From NCBI GenBank assembly GCA_028829895.1, contig CM054181.1, forward strand, positions 5,871,001-5,935,000: a DNA stretch of 64,000 nt, in the 5' to 3' direction. Origin of the DNA: Sinotaia quadrata (Eukaryota > Mollusca > Gastropoda > Architaenioglossa > Viviparidae). The notes below the pieces were generated by a model. It saw nothing but the letters and a program-made list of their open reading frames with translations. It did not search any database and was not told the origin of the DNA. Positions 34,964-46,799 of this stretch are shown one piece after another. Positions within the stretch are counted from its first letter, which is position 1. Every line of letters starts with the position of its first letter. Made by a program: the position numbers and the translations under genes.

Positions 34964-35540
34964 TTCTGTGGCAGTTGCCTCTCTCTTACTCCGGCCTTTA
35001 TTATCGAATGGAGATGTACTGTGTCTTGACTGATTAAATATAATAGCTTGCTATACAGAAAGTTAACCATAGCTTAATGCAATAGTGGTTTTATAAACAG
35101 TTTTACTTACACACTTACTAATACGCACTGACGCACACACGCATATCAATGCACATCAACGTGCACAAAAAGGACACTCTTTACGTAGATATACACAGAC
35201 ATATATTTAAACATATATATGCACTCATACAGACGCGCATGCACAATTCAACATCAATCAAACCGCCCGAAGGATTTGCACTTGTCATGAGCCGAGTACT
35301 GATATGAAAGTAACTGATATTTTTTAGTTCACTTTTGAAGACGTATTATTCCCAGAAGAACCTTAAGTGTTCCTATTCTGTCAAAATCAAAACAAAGAAC
35401 TCCAACATTCTAGCATTCAGAAAACCACAGGAGGAAACTCGATTAAACTTTTAATTCGAGCAAAATTATTTTTTTTTCTTGGCGTGCAAGAACAACGAAC
35501 AACGGAGCATAGCTATATGAATATTTGAAACAATAAGCAA
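34963..35540. other. Unique non-coding DNA
   Basis: No gene recognised. Confidence 0.45.
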
Positions 35541-35935
35541 AGGAACAACGGCTGTTTTGTTTGTAGTACATATGTTTCTAGTTTGTAGGTTACATGCACT
35601 TTCTGTTTGCACCATATAATTGTTTTGTTTGTAGTACACATATTTCTAGTTTGTAGGTTACATGCACTTTCTGTTTGCACCATATAAGTGTTTTGTTTGT
35701 AGTACACATATTTCTAGTTTGTAGGTTACATGCACTTTCTGTTTGCACCATATAAGTGTTTTGTTTGTAGTACACGTGTTTGTGTGCAGTACACAGATGC
35801 TTCTTGTTTGCAGATTAGAGGCACTTTTTTATTACACCACAGGTGTTTTGTTTGTAGTACAAATATATTTTTGTTTGTAGTAAGTATAGAGGTGTATTTT
35901 TGTAGTGAAGTGGTGATTTGTTTGTAGCACCGATG
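35541..35935. repeat. 68-bp minisatellite, left part of split array
   Basis: Unit TGTTTTGTTTGTAGTACACA ... CACTTTCTGTTTGCACCATA, three clean units at about 35553-35770, then shorter decayed units dominated by TTTGTTTGTAGTAC. Related sequence resumes at 36190-36370 beyond repeat R1. Confidence 0.92.
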
Positions 35936-35972
35936 TGTGTGTGTGTGTGTGTGTATGTGTGTGTGTTTGTTT

Positions 35973-36138
35973 GTTTCGCTCATACTCACCCCAGAAGCCG
36001 TAATAGACCTATCATCTTCACGATGTTCTCAGTCTTCGGGGGGGGGGGGGGGGGCACAGCCTCGCGGTGCGTCTGAGGTGGAGGGCAGGAGGGCTGGCGG
36101 AAGGTGGTGAAACAGGTCACATCAGTTTGGCGCACACC
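35973..36138 (-). repeat. Dispersed repeat R1, copy 2 (inverted relative to copy 1)
   Basis: The reverse complement reads GTGTGCGCCAAACTGATGTG ... CCAGCCCTCCTGCCCTCCAC ... ATTACGGCTTCTGGGGTGAG, matching 13229-13398. It carries a run of 17 Gs on plus (36038-36054) where copy 1 has GAGGCTCCCTTAGGAGCAG. It lies in the middle of the TTTGTTTGTAGTAC array. Confidence 0.85.
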
Positions 36139-36189
36139 CTCAACCGCCCTCCGTCGGGGGTGGGGTGGGGTGGCAAAGCCTCTATATTA

Positions 36190-36372
36190 TTGTAGTAGAG
36201 AGATATTTTGTTTGTAGTATACAGGTGATTTGTTTGTAGCACACAGGTGTTTAGTGTGCAGAACAAATGTACTTTTTATAATATAGATGTGGGTTTGTTT
36301 TTTCTTTGTAATACAGAGGTGTTTTCTTTGTAGTACATGTGATTTGTTTGTAGTACACTGGTGATTACAGTA
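36190..36372. repeat. Right part of the split TTTGTTTGTAGTAC array
   Basis: Decayed 25-30-bp units (GTGATTTGTTTGTAGTACAC, GTGTTTTCTTTGTAGTACAT) in the same orientation as 35541-35935. Confidence 0.85.
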
Positions 36373-36479
36373 GGTTAAAAATATTGCTATCTACTGTCGA
36401 TAATTTCATCATATGATTAAACTCTGGAAATCTGACATGGTTAAATCTGATATCATTGCGTCAATCTTCTGGAAACCGT

Positions 36480-36615
36480 AGACACTGTTAACTCACACTC
36501 TAAGAAATTTTAAAATTCTGAATTTCCCTTTAAGAAGTAATCTACCTTTCCCTTAAAGAAGTGATGACCTTTCTGCTAATATGACTGACCTTTCCCTTAA
36601 GAATTCTGACATTTT
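36480..36615. repeat. Decayed 30-35-bp repeat
   Basis: TGACCTTTCCCTTAAGAA-like motifs four times with substitutions. Confidence 0.65.
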
Positions 36616-36690
36616 CCTAATACATGGATCATTGCACTCGACAGTTATGGATGGATGATGGTACATCAGCATATGTGTGTCTGTGAGTAG

Positions 36691-36824
<134 letters not shown>

Positions 36825-36984
36825 TACAACTTCAGGTCACGCTTTAGCAAGGAAGTTGAGAGCAGCATGATGTCAACATAGTTGAGAAATTCCCTGGATT
36901 AGGAAGTAAAGTGAGTCAGAATGTTATGTGGAGGGTTCATCGTCATTTGCTCGGAACCTGGCAAACATTGCTTCAGATCAAAAG

Positions 36985-37490
36985 GTGCTGTACTCTTAAA
37001 GTTCTCACAAACAACTCTGTAGTCATAGGACACTGTAATGTACTCTTAAAGTTCTCACAAACAACTCTGTAGTCATAGGACACTGTAATGTACTCACAAA
37101 CAACTCTGTAGTCATAGGACACTGTAATGTACTCTTAAAGTTCTCACAAACAACTCTGTAGTCATAGGACACTGTAATGTACTCTTAAAGTTCTCACAAA
37201 CAACTCTGTAGTCATAGGACACTGTAATGTACTCTTAAAGTTCTCACAAACAACTCTGTAGTCATAAGACACTGTAATGTACTCTTAAAGTTCTCACAAA
37301 CAACTCTGTAGTCATAAGACACTGTAATGTACTCTTAAAGTTCTCACAAACAACTCTGTAGTCATAAGACACTGTAATGTACTCTTAAAGTTCTCACAAA
37401 CAACTCTGTAGTCAAAAGACACTGTAATGTACTCTTAGAGTTCTCACAAACATCGCTATAGTCATAGGACTCTCTACCCTTACAGTTCTT
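36985..37490. repeat. 50-bp minisatellite, about 10 units
   Basis: Unit GTACTCTTAAAGTTCTCACA ... GTCATAGGACACTGTAAT. One unit (37090-37129) lacks 10 bases (TTAAAGTTCT). GTCATAGGAC units lie left, GTCATAAGAC units right. Confidence 0.97.
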
Positions 37491-37900
37491 AGAGACAGAC
37501 CGCAGGAAATTCCAGGAATAAACGAAGTAAATTTGCCTCTCCCTATTTTAACATTTAATTTCTATATAAGTTGTTAAATTGTCAGAGGAATCTGACCTTG
37601 GGCACTCCTTATGATGGTAATTTTGAAAGTGTCTGAGTTGAAGAAAACGCTGGAGGTGAGAATGTGTTAGAATTTGCTGATGTAATGTAAACTAGTGAGT
37701 AGTTTTTATTATCCAATGGTTATGATTTACGAGAATGAGACCAGCCAATGGGCTGAGATTAAAAATTTTATTTGTTGTAGAGAAATCTACTGTCTAATCA
37801 ATTTGAATTTGGAGTGGCAAGAAGTCTGGTTTTGAAAGGCAGCCGTTAGCTTGATGGTGAGTTAACTAACAGGTTGAGAGATGATGGACTTAGTATTATC
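37491..37900. other. Unique non-coding DNA
   Basis: No gene recognised. Confidence 0.45.
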
Positions 37901-38242
37901 ACTTATCTCTAATAACTCCATTTCTGTTCATTGATAAGACTATCCTGCGATTTGTACTGACTCTATTGTTGAATTGTATTTTTAAGATAAAGACTGTGTA
38001 CACATAAAATTATCTGAACATGGGTTCGTGAAAATATCGATGTCAAGTAATCTTTTTCATTGTAATTCTCATTTGTATATTTGATTGTCGTTTTAATAAT
38101 TTATTGTTAAAGTTATTATTTTTCTTATGCATATTGGTTGTTAACCTGGAGAAAGTTGGTAGATGGGAACTTGCTAAATATAGATTAAAGATGGATTTGT
38201 ATTTTCCTTTAGTGTTAATTTTCCACCTACAGAATTTACCAT
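37901..38242 (+). repeat. Dispersed repeat R2, copy 3 (right end missing)
   Basis: Shares TCTAATAACTCCATTTC, TAAGACTATCCTGCGATTTG, GATGTCAAGTAATC and TTTTCCACCTACAGAAT with copies 1 and 2. The match stops after the last block, so the right-hand 200 bp are absent. Confidence 0.82.
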
Positions 38243-39469
38243 GGCTGAAGCACACTACCGGTTCGTTCTTAACACCTCTATCTTTACTGTTGAGGTAAGG
38301 TGTGGATACTCTATCTTTTGTCTTTTTAAATGAAGATGATGAAGTGAGGCCCGTAGTTGGTTTGTGGTCAAACCTATTGTTCTGTCATTTTTATGTCACT
38401 TGTTCATTAATGGTTTTGCAAAGTTCAGAATTATACCGAACTGTCAGATCAGCATGTTTCCCATATATTTCCTCGTATCTGCCGGCTACTTTTAACCAGT
38501 CAATCAAAGTCTTTGATCTCTTGTCCTTAACATAAACCAAAAGTGTTGGTGGACATGATGACAGTAACTTGTCAGTCACAAAGTGATCCCTAATGCCTTT
38601 TCCATTGCTAATCTCTGTTTCATCTAGTTCTAGCCATCTGCCCTTAAGATGTGCTGTAGCTTACTAGCTGCTAGCCTGTAAATAGGTCTGATCACTACTG
38701 TGGTCAAGGCCGAATTTACAAATAAATATATATATTTTTTAAGTCAACTTCTATTTGACATACATTATGTCTCAGCTGAAAAACTTCCACTCACTTCTAC
38801 TTGTGACGTGGATAATGACGTCAACGTGCATGCGTCACTTTTACTTTCCTTTTCCCATGCTCCTTATGCATCTAGCGTCAATTCATTTTATTTTATACTG
38901 ATCTGAGACTGGGCAAACTTTTATACCATGGTCTTAGGAGAGACTGACTTATACACTACCTATGATTATTTGTCCTGCTAATATAATTATTCACTCAGAT
39001 TAAAATTTATAAAAAAAACAAAAACAAAAACAGATAGATAGATAGACATCTGGGCGGGCGACAATTTACAAACGACACTTAGCGGGCGACAAGTGGCTAA
39101 CGTCAACTAGCTATTGACACATGCCTAGCAATAACTGGCGAACGGCAAGTGACTTGTGCATAATACGATGTACGACATTTTGCTAAACAACAGGAAAAAA
39201 CCTAAATAATTATCTGATTTATTCTTTATTCTGTCTTTCTTTATTTATTCTTTATATATAACTTACACTGAAGGGAAGGGGGTAGAGGTGAATTGTTGGC
39301 TTGCTCATGGCTCTAATTAGCATATGTTAACCCTCACAGTTATCCGCTAGTTTTCATTTCTTTACGACAGAGATGGAGATCAGTTTGACTGAGGACGTTG
39401 TTAGTTTGAAGTGGGTGTTGAGAGGCAGTGACAACTGTTTAACAACTGGATCCGAACGGAGTGACGTAG
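38243..39469. other. Unique non-coding DNA
   Basis: Several short overlapping ORFs (38302-38535, 38700-38906) have no domain, signal peptide or splice context that I recognise. A patch at 39050-39150 repeats GGCGAC/CGACA motifs irregularly. Confidence 0.4.
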
Positions 39470-39697
39470 CACTACAGTATGCGGTACTCTTTAAAAAAAA
39501 TAGCACTGTGGTATGTAGTGCCTTTAAGAAATAGCACTGTGGTATGTGGTGCCCTAAAAAAATAGCACTGTGGTTTGTGGTGCCCTTAAAAAATAGCACT
39601 GTGGTATGTAGTGCCTTTAAGAAATAGCACTGTGGTATGTGGTGCCCTAAAAAAATAACACTGTGGTATGTAGTGCCCTAAAAAAATAACATTGTGG
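39470..39697. repeat. 31-32-bp minisatellite, 7 units
   Basis: Unit AAATAGCACTGTGGTATGTA plus GTGCCTTTAAG, with A-run length variation. Confidence 0.95.
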
Positions 39698-41245
39698 TAA
39701 AACTTTAAAATGTGACGGAAATCGTTCGCCCAAGGAAATAAAATCGATGAAAAATAGGCAAACAATTTGGTGAAAGAATAATCAATATAAACACGATTAA
39801 AGTAGGTATAAACGGGTGAAAGAATGATTTATATAGCAATGATTACAAGTGTAATAAATTTATAGCTTTTAGGTCTAAATTGGTTTCACACAAACACACA
39901 AAATGAGAAGACTGATCATAAATTCAGGCGTGAAGACAAATTAAAACTCGCTCTATAAAGCAAACCATGTATTACTGGCAATGGCGTGAAATTTAAAATC
40001 TAAAGTGTTGTAAGGCTCTGACAGTTCTGCTCATTTGCACATGCTTAATATGATTAATAAATTGTCTGGGGAAAACCGAAACGTCAAAATCCGGCCCATA
40101 GCATTTTTACAACTAGAAACTGATTCTCAAAGTGTCCCCCCCCCACGCCCTTAAAAAAAAGTAATTCACTGTGAGAGAACATCCGGCATTTATAGATTAT
40201 GATGGGTCCCTCCCCCCACACTTCTTTTCCATACAATATAGTATGCGGCTAAAAAGTGATATGTAGTATGCCGACATCTTGCAATGGAAAGACAACTCCA
40301 GCGAGAACACATAATGCACTATACTTGTCGCGGGCATTATGACAAGCAGACCGAACCTTGATAAGCAGCGATTCCCAGAAGCGACACTTTTCTTACTCTC
40401 GTCTCGCCACGCGAGGGTTTGGAAACGTCCTGCGCCGAGAGATAAGAGATGAGTTACACACACGTCAGAGACAATGGGAGACAACAGCAGAAGAACAACC
40501 ACAAAGCAATATTATTTTCTTTGACCATTCACTCTTTACCATATTCAAAGGAAAACAAAAAGTAATTTGTTGTTGTTGCTTCCGAAGAAAATAACGAATA
40601 CTTTAAAAATAAATAAAATCTAAACAAATGATAAACATTAAATCTAACATAAACAAATGACGGTATTATTTATAGCCACATGCAGTTTACTGTCTATATT
40701 CTATAATACGATTTTGGTTAAAGGAATAGAAATGCAACCCGCTTCAGTTCTAAAAATAAATAGTCCAGTACCTGGAATTAAAGTGCCCATCACTCGGTTC
40801 CTAATCAGGTCAAAACTTTAGCTGCGATTCTCTGTTGATCTCCAAACACCTGAGAGTTCCAACTCTAATCCACGAGACATAGTCTATTTTTTCGCTTTCT
40901 TTTTTGTGCTTCGCCTTTCTTTCATTCACATCCGTCGCAGAAGTTTGGGAAATGGCTCATTAGAACTCCGGGTCTGTTTCACGATCACGTGAGTCATACA
41001 CGCGGCTCCTGCAGGTCCCACGCCCTCACGGAGTATATGGCACTTATGCCAGTAGCAGACAGGACACATATGGCCGCTCAACCCTGATTTTTCATCACTG
41101 AAGCGCTTCTGCCTGTGTTTGTATTACGTGCATTCGCGGTCTGCTTGTTCAGTCGGTACGTGTTTCTCTCGCTTTCTCTCAGGCTTTCGAATAAAACGGT
41201 TTCTGGCAAATTTCAACTTTGTCAATTCAAATATAAAAGTTTTTT
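39698..41245. other. Unique DNA, two GC-richer patches
   Basis: The patches 40320-40500 and 40970-41170 are GC-richer than the background and carry short ORFs without known features. On plus, TTCAGTCG|GTACGTG near 41155 resembles a donor; on minus, AATTCCAG|GTACTGG near 40773. They could belong to non-coding exons, but I cannot support a gene. Confidence 0.3.
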
Positions 41246-41985
41246 TTTAGTCTTCTTTTGAAGTTTATATTAATTAGTATTATGCACCATGATCATTACA
41301 GTTTATTTTAATGAGCATTAAGCACTATGATCATTAAAGTTTATATTAATTAGCATTAAGCACTATGATCATTAAAGTTTATATTAATTAGCATTAAGTA
41401 CTATGATCATTAAAATTTATATTAATTAGTACTATGCCATAATCATTAAAGTTATATTAATTAGCATTAAGTACTATGATCATTAAAATTTAGTATTTAC
41501 TGTTATGCACCATGATCATTACAGTTTATATTAATTAGCATTAAGTACTATGATAATTAAAATTTATATTAATTAGCATTAAGTACTATGATCATTAAAA
41601 TTTATATTAATTAGCATTAAGTATATGATCATTAAAATTTATATTAATTAGCATTAAGTACTATGATCATTAAAATTTATAATTAATTAGTATTATGCAT
41701 TATGATCATTAAAGTTTATATTAATTAGCATTAAGTACTATGATCATTAAAATTTATATTAATTAGCATTAAGTACTATGATCATTAAAATTTATATTAA
41801 TTAGCTTTAAGCACTATGATCATTAAAATTTATATTAATTAGTATTATGCATTATGATAATTAAAATTTATATTAATTAGCATTAAGTACTATGATCATT
41901 AAAATTTATATTAATTAGCTTTAAGCACTATGATCATTAAAATTTATATTAATTAGTATTAAGCATTATGATCATTAAAGGCGCA
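41246..41985. repeat. 38-bp AT-rich minisatellite, about 19 units
   Basis: Unit TATGATCATTAAAATTTATA plus TTAATTAGCATTAAGTAC, with GTATTATGCAT and GCTTTAAGCAC variants interspersed. Confidence 0.96.
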
Positions 41986-42390
41986 ATGATCATTAAATGA
42001 AGTTGCTCATTTGGATATATAGGTATACATACACTTTTAAAAAAAATCAAGTAGACATGATCCTTTTTTTCGGACAAGGTTAAAACTCAGACACTAAAAC
42101 GGTGCGTCTAGAACATGGTCGAGAGTTAAGTCGCGTAATTTACATCAATCATAATAGAAACGTTAACTTTCCAGAGGGCAGTAGACGTCGCTAGTTCGCT
42201 GGGTACACACATCGGCGTAGTGGGTAACAATTTAAACACTTTCGATAGCAAAAAAGCGTGGCGTATGGATAAAGAAACTACGAAGTAGGCAATAAATTAT
42301 AATAAGCTTGCACTCTTTTGATAACGCTGCTACTTTCAACCTTTCAATCGTAGCGAAAATTGCCTTTAAAATTGCTAAGTCCGATTCCAG
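41986..42390. other. Unique non-coding DNA
   Basis: No gene recognised. Confidence 0.45.
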
Positions 42391-42545
42391 TTTATATATA
42401 ACTGATACAACAGGGTAAAATTAGGAGTACTTATTTGATGAATGAACCTTAACTGTACCATGTACTATTTATATATAACTGATATAACAGGGTAAAATTA
42501 GGAGTACTTATTTGATGAATGAACCTTAACTGTACCATGTAATAT
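42391..42545. repeat. 77-bp tandem duplication
   Basis: TTTATATATAACTGATACAA ... CTTAACTGTACCATGTA, two copies starting at 42391 and 42468, differing at about two positions. Confidence 0.96.
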
Positions 42546-42623
42546 TTATAAACTGTTATCGTGCTTCTATATAGTCATACTTCTTCATCTTTCTTTCGTA
42601 AGAATTTATGAACGCCTGTTTGT

Positions 42624-42626
42624 GCG

Positions 42627-42671
<45 letters not shown>
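42624..42671. repeat. (GT)n microsatellite
   Basis: GT run; the ORFs on both strands are low complexity. Confidence 0.97.
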
Positions 42672-42674
<3 letters not shown>

Positions 42675-43485
42675 TATTTGTGAGTAAGAGCATATGTGTA
42701 TATAAATATTATCATCAATATATATGTGCGGACTGTGGTGTGTATGTGTATATTGTGAGTATACACGCGTGCGTGTATTGCGAGTGTCATTACGTGAAAT
42801 TATAGACTTACACGCAAAACTCTTCCAAGATTATTGACGTCAAACTGACGTCTTTGGTTCAAAACGTGATGGCTACACGCACCATCAGCTTAGACTTAGA
42901 GAGTCTTGTACGCAAATGAAAATAAAATGAAGACTAAAATATTAAACTAAAATAAAAATTTATTTAGAGACACAATGGATATCTTTATTCAACACCACAG
43001 TTACAATTTAAAAAAGTTAAAAGCGCGGTTTTAAAAATTTCAGATTATTTATTTATTTTTAAAAGTGTGATTTACTAGATTTAATATATTTTATGAAGTC
43101 AAACGGAGTTATCCACTTTGGAGCAAAAACAGGAGACTGGTTTGCTAGATTTAATGTGAGTTATGGAATATAATGGATTTACCCATTTTTGAGTAAGTTT
43201 CTACTTTTGAAGTGTAGTTTTCCTGATTCCTCTTCTATAAAACGGTATTACTCCTTGAAGGAACTGCCACTGTTACAGGAATATGTGTCTTTATACAAGT
43301 AAACAGTTTGTGAAACGCAATGGTTACATTTCGTACCTATAAATAATAATTATAAATAATAATTATTCTAGAATACACACTAAAAAAATTACTATCGATC
43401 TTAAATAACATTCATCATTTAATATATGTTATGTAATCAATCGTTAACTCGTCCTTATTATTGAATACACAAGGTCTGATCCAAT
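42672..43485. other. AT-rich DNA with a decayed 85-bp duplication
   Basis: Around 43060-43230 the motif TTTGCTAGATTTAATGTGAG with GTTATCCACTTT/TTTACCCATTTTTGAG recurs in diverged form. No gene. Confidence 0.45.
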
Positions 43486-43523
43486 GGGGGGGGGGGAACA
43501 GTAATCTACTCCCCCCCCCCCCC
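43486..43523. repeat. G11 - spacer - C13 foldback
   Basis: Eleven Gs (43486-43496), 14 nt, then thirteen Cs (43511-43523) on plus: potential hairpin and G-quadruplex-forming run on either strand. Confidence 0.85.
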
Positions 43524-43619
43524 GAAAAATACAAAACAAAACAACTTCTAAGTGCGTTACAAATACAGGTAATTTTGTCATAAGTAAACTTGACTTTTCC
43601 TGTTGATTCCCTTTCCCCT

Positions 43620-43885
43620 CTATTTCTTACGTAATAACTGTCACAGGACAAAATAATGAAATAAGTAATGAGGATGGCTCTTAGGTAATAACTGTCACAG
43701 GACAAAATAGTGAAATAAGTAATGAGGATGGCTCTTACGTAATAACTGTCACAGTAATGAAATAAGTAATGAAGTAGGCTCTTATGTAATAACTGTCTCA
43801 GGGCAAAATAAGCAATGAGGAATGCTCTTACGTAATAACTGTCACAGGGCCAAATAATGAAATAAGTAATGAGAAAGGCTAAAAC
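43620..43885. repeat. 54-bp minisatellite, 5 units
   Basis: Unit TAATAACTGTCACAGGACAA ... GAGGATGGCTCTTACG, with internal deletions in units 3 and 4. The 186-codon minus-strand ORF (43415-43975) is mostly this array. Confidence 0.93.
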
Positions 43886-44034
43886 GCGGCGTGACCTATG
43901 TTCGTCCTTCGTCATATTTCCGAGTACAAGAGGGCAAGACGTACTGGCCAAGTCGTGTTCAAAGCGACACGCCATGAACTTCTATTTTAGGACGCAAAAG
44001 TCGTTTCCACAACCGCTCTCATTTCCTTTTTCCT

Positions 44035-44650
44035 GACGACGATTTTAGTCCCTTAGAAAGGAGACCATTGTTAGGCTTGGTCAAGTGTACTGAGAACTGA
44101 AGGAACTTCAAAAGAACCTATCCCCCTTTATTAAATAGTGGTTGGGGTGGGGTGGGGAGTAAGACTGTCTAGTTCTTTAGAAAATAAACCCCATTGCTGG
44201 GCTTCATTTAGTGTATTTTCAGGACTGAACGACCCCATTCCCCCCACAAAATTTATCTGCCCTTATTAAAAAGCCGAACAGTTAGACTGCTTAGCTTTAT
44301 GACAAAAAAGTAAAGACAGTTACTGGAAAACTGAAATCATCCAGACCCGAAATTATATCTCTTTGTGAAGAGAATATAGAAGTCAAACAAGACATTTCAT
44401 TCCTTTAGAAAAAATACACTTCTGTAAGCTTGAAATTTGTAAAGACCAAAAGAACACAGATGAAGTTATTTCCACTTGTTCCAACAAGGAAAATAAATCA
44501 TTGTAGTCCCTTAAGTAGAGACCTACGATTGTTGTTAGGTCTGACTATGAAACTTGGAGTCTGAACAAGCCCAAACAAATTATCTTCACATATTAATTAG
44601 TAGAAAAGTAAGACAATATCCATTAGAAGGGATACCTAAATTACTTGGCT
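44035..44650. repeat. Ancient decayed long-period repeat (about 110-140 bp)
   Basis: Five segments each open with a version of AGTCCCTTAGAAA...CCATTGTTAGGCTTG and close near TTATTAA...AGTAAGAC (starts near 44048, 44170, 44292, 44400, 44505). Similarity is weak and judged by eye. Confidence 0.55.
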
Positions 44651-44777
44651 TGAATTTGCAACTGCTTGCTAAGACAAATAAAAAAGACAATGATGCATTA
44701 CCTTGTTGGCTTGTTTTCTAATTTTAAATTCGCTTGTGTTGATCAGAAAACAATGTCAAACACATTTCTGAGAGCTT

Positions 44778-44835
44778 TTGTGCATTGTTACTAACCAAAC
44801 TCTCTGGGTTCGATTCCCAGTCTGTCAACACTTCA
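44778..44835 (+). other. tRNA T-arm-like sequence, probably SINE relic
   Basis: CTGGGTTCGATTCCCAG forms a perfect 5-bp T-stem with a TTCGATT loop and includes a B-box-like GGTTCGATTCC. The preceding 40 nt do not fold into a credible D-arm, anticodon arm and acceptor, so I do not call a tRNA gene. Confidence 0.4.
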
Positions 44836-45552
44836 AATTATAATTATTATCAGTTTATTCTATAATCAATTATTTTCTACAGAGTATTTCAGTGAAACTA
44901 TATTTCAACTGCTGAATGTAGCCAGTGCCATTGTAACTTGTTGATTAGTAAAATGTCAAATTATGTTGTTCATAAGACCATTAAAAAAAAATCATTTTAG
45001 AGTGGTTCTGGAACAGCTTTTAACTTGATGACTAGTACAATTAAATGCGATTTTAACAAACTACTTAGTTTCGCAAAATGTTAAATGATTTTGCTGCTAA
45101 ATATTACGGAATCCCGTGTTCATGATATGACTGGTTATGTCTATGGCGTAAAATACTTCTAGTTTAGCAAAACCACAGGGTCTTATACTGATAGTCGTGG
45201 TCCACGTCACAATTACTAGGACACTGAATGTGATGACAATTAACCTTAGGCAGATGTTATATGCTGCTCCAAATTTAGCATGACCAGTAGGCATTCCGTT
45301 AAGAGAATCGTGGTTCACATCAAAACTGCCCTGAAACCGAATCTGATGACAAGTAATCTCCCCTTTCCTAAAAATCCTATTCCGTATTTCATGATGAAAA
45401 AGATTATTTCTTTGAGGTAAAGAACAAATAATAATAAAGAAAACCCATAAAGAAATCTAATAAAGTTAATGTGTTTTACTAAAAATAAAACGAATAATTT
45501 GACTATGATAAAACAAAACAAAAAACACGAAAGAAATAAAAGTGAAACATAC
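44836..45552. other. Unique AT-rich non-coding DNA
   Basis: ORFs at 45097-45521 on minus have no recognisable features. Confidence 0.4.
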
Positions 45553-45880
45553 TCCGCACTTCGGTACCGGCTCTCATCTTCAATGCAAAGGTCAAGGACG
45601 AGAGGATCCTTTCCTCACTCCCAGCAAGAAGAGTACTTAGAGTGGGCCACCATAGTTTCTCTCCCCACCCACGGCTAGGACATGACTTGCCTGCAGGTCT
45701 TTTAGCCAAATGTTTGGACGGCGCCCGCCAAAGAAGTCGGGTCGTTTGCAGACATTCTAGTATTTTCCAGAGAACTGTGGGAGCGCAGGGAGCTGTCAAG
45801 ATTAGGCCACAGTGGGATCCGCTTTTGCGTGAACTTCAGAAACTACCCAACAGAGAGGCGGTGTTGACTTTTCGAGCATC
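45553..45880 (-). other. Candidate non-coding exon (possible TLR-B 5' leader)
   Basis: GC-richer block bounded on the minus strand by a good acceptor (TTAATTTCTCTTGCAG|GATG, AG at 45882-45881) and a donor-like CGGA|GTATGT (GT at 45552-45551). I find a stop codon in every frame from the acceptor, so if it is an exon it is untranslated. The strand matches TLR-B, which needs an upstream non-coding exon, but 15 kb separate them. Could equally be a lncRNA exon or chance. Confidence 0.3.
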
Positions 45881-46033
45881 CTGCAAGAGAAATTAATGAA
45901 GAGTAAAAACACCGCGGATGCAAGAGTCGCCTCCAACAACACCACTTGACGAAAGAAAACAAAAAGAAATGAATGAACATTCACATGCAACGCGGTCAAC
46001 AATGCAATACTTAAACTCTCCGGACTAACTTAC

Positions 46034-46480
46034 AAGCTGGACATGTTCTGACGTCGGGGTGGGTGGGTGGGTGATTGAGTTTTAGTGGGGAAAAGGGCGG
46101 TAGGGGAAGAATTAACAAGAATTCTGTTTTGTTTTCTTCTCTCTCTCTCTCTTTAAAGAATATGTAGATGCTATGTGGCAATTATCGTCGATGATATGAC
46201 GGAACAACTGGCCTTTTCATCACGCTCAGAGTGCGAGATCCAAGGTCAAAAGTAAACGGTCACTAATTACAGGCTGCAATTGAGCAGAGGCGGGCTAGAT
46301 TACAGATCTGGCATTTTCCGCCCTCCATACTGCCGCTTTCTTTCCAACCGCCAGGCTGCAAAGTGCCACGTGAGTAACCGAGTAACGGCTGTTCCACTGC
46401 CAGCTGCATGTAACGATATCATATAAACCCCACCTCCCACCCACCCCCATCTCGATACGCGGACACATCCTTTCCTGCGC
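46034..46480 (-). other. Candidate first exon region ending at a GTAAGT donor
   Basis: On minus, CCAGCTT|GTAAGTTAGT (GT at 46033-46032) is a strong donor, 150 bp upstream of the candidate acceptor at 45881. The sequence before it (46050-46480) is GC/pyrimidine-rich compared with the surroundings. The exon start is unknown; no TATA box identified. ORFs at 46300-46682 are unsupported. Confidence 0.25.
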
Positions 46481-46799
46481 TCTGCCACCAATTAAACTGT
46501 AGACATATTTGCATAGAAAACCTTGTTTCGTTTAAAAATAAATGCAATTTAAAAAAGAAAGAAGATAATTTTGAGGATGACATTGCTGAGGACCGTAGGG
46601 GATTGGGAGTGGGATCCGGTGCAATGACTAAGCCAGTATCTATAATTAAGGGCACTTGTACGGCATCCATAATTAAGGGCAATTCTTGAAGAGCGAGTCT
46701 TACTTACTGTCAATTATGACCATTCTGACGGATAGAATCTTATGCAATCACAGGTTTGTGAGGGGAGGTAACACTTCGATTTTCGCCTGCATTTTTCTG
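46481..46799. other. Unique non-coding DNA
   Basis: A short repeat TATAATTAAGGGCA / CATAATTAAGGGCA occurs at 46640-46682; otherwise nothing. Confidence 0.45.

Noticed and set aside
43415..43975. 186-codon minus-strand ORF
   Set aside because: Mostly the 54-bp array plus a poly-C/G run; no domain.
44778..44835. A complete tRNA gene
   Set aside because: Only the T-arm fits; no matching acceptor, D or anticodon arms.
45503..45896. ORFs on both strands in the GC-richer block at 45.6-45.9 kb as a protein gene
   Set aside because: No recognisable domain, and every frame from the plausible splice acceptor is closed; reported only as a candidate non-coding exon.
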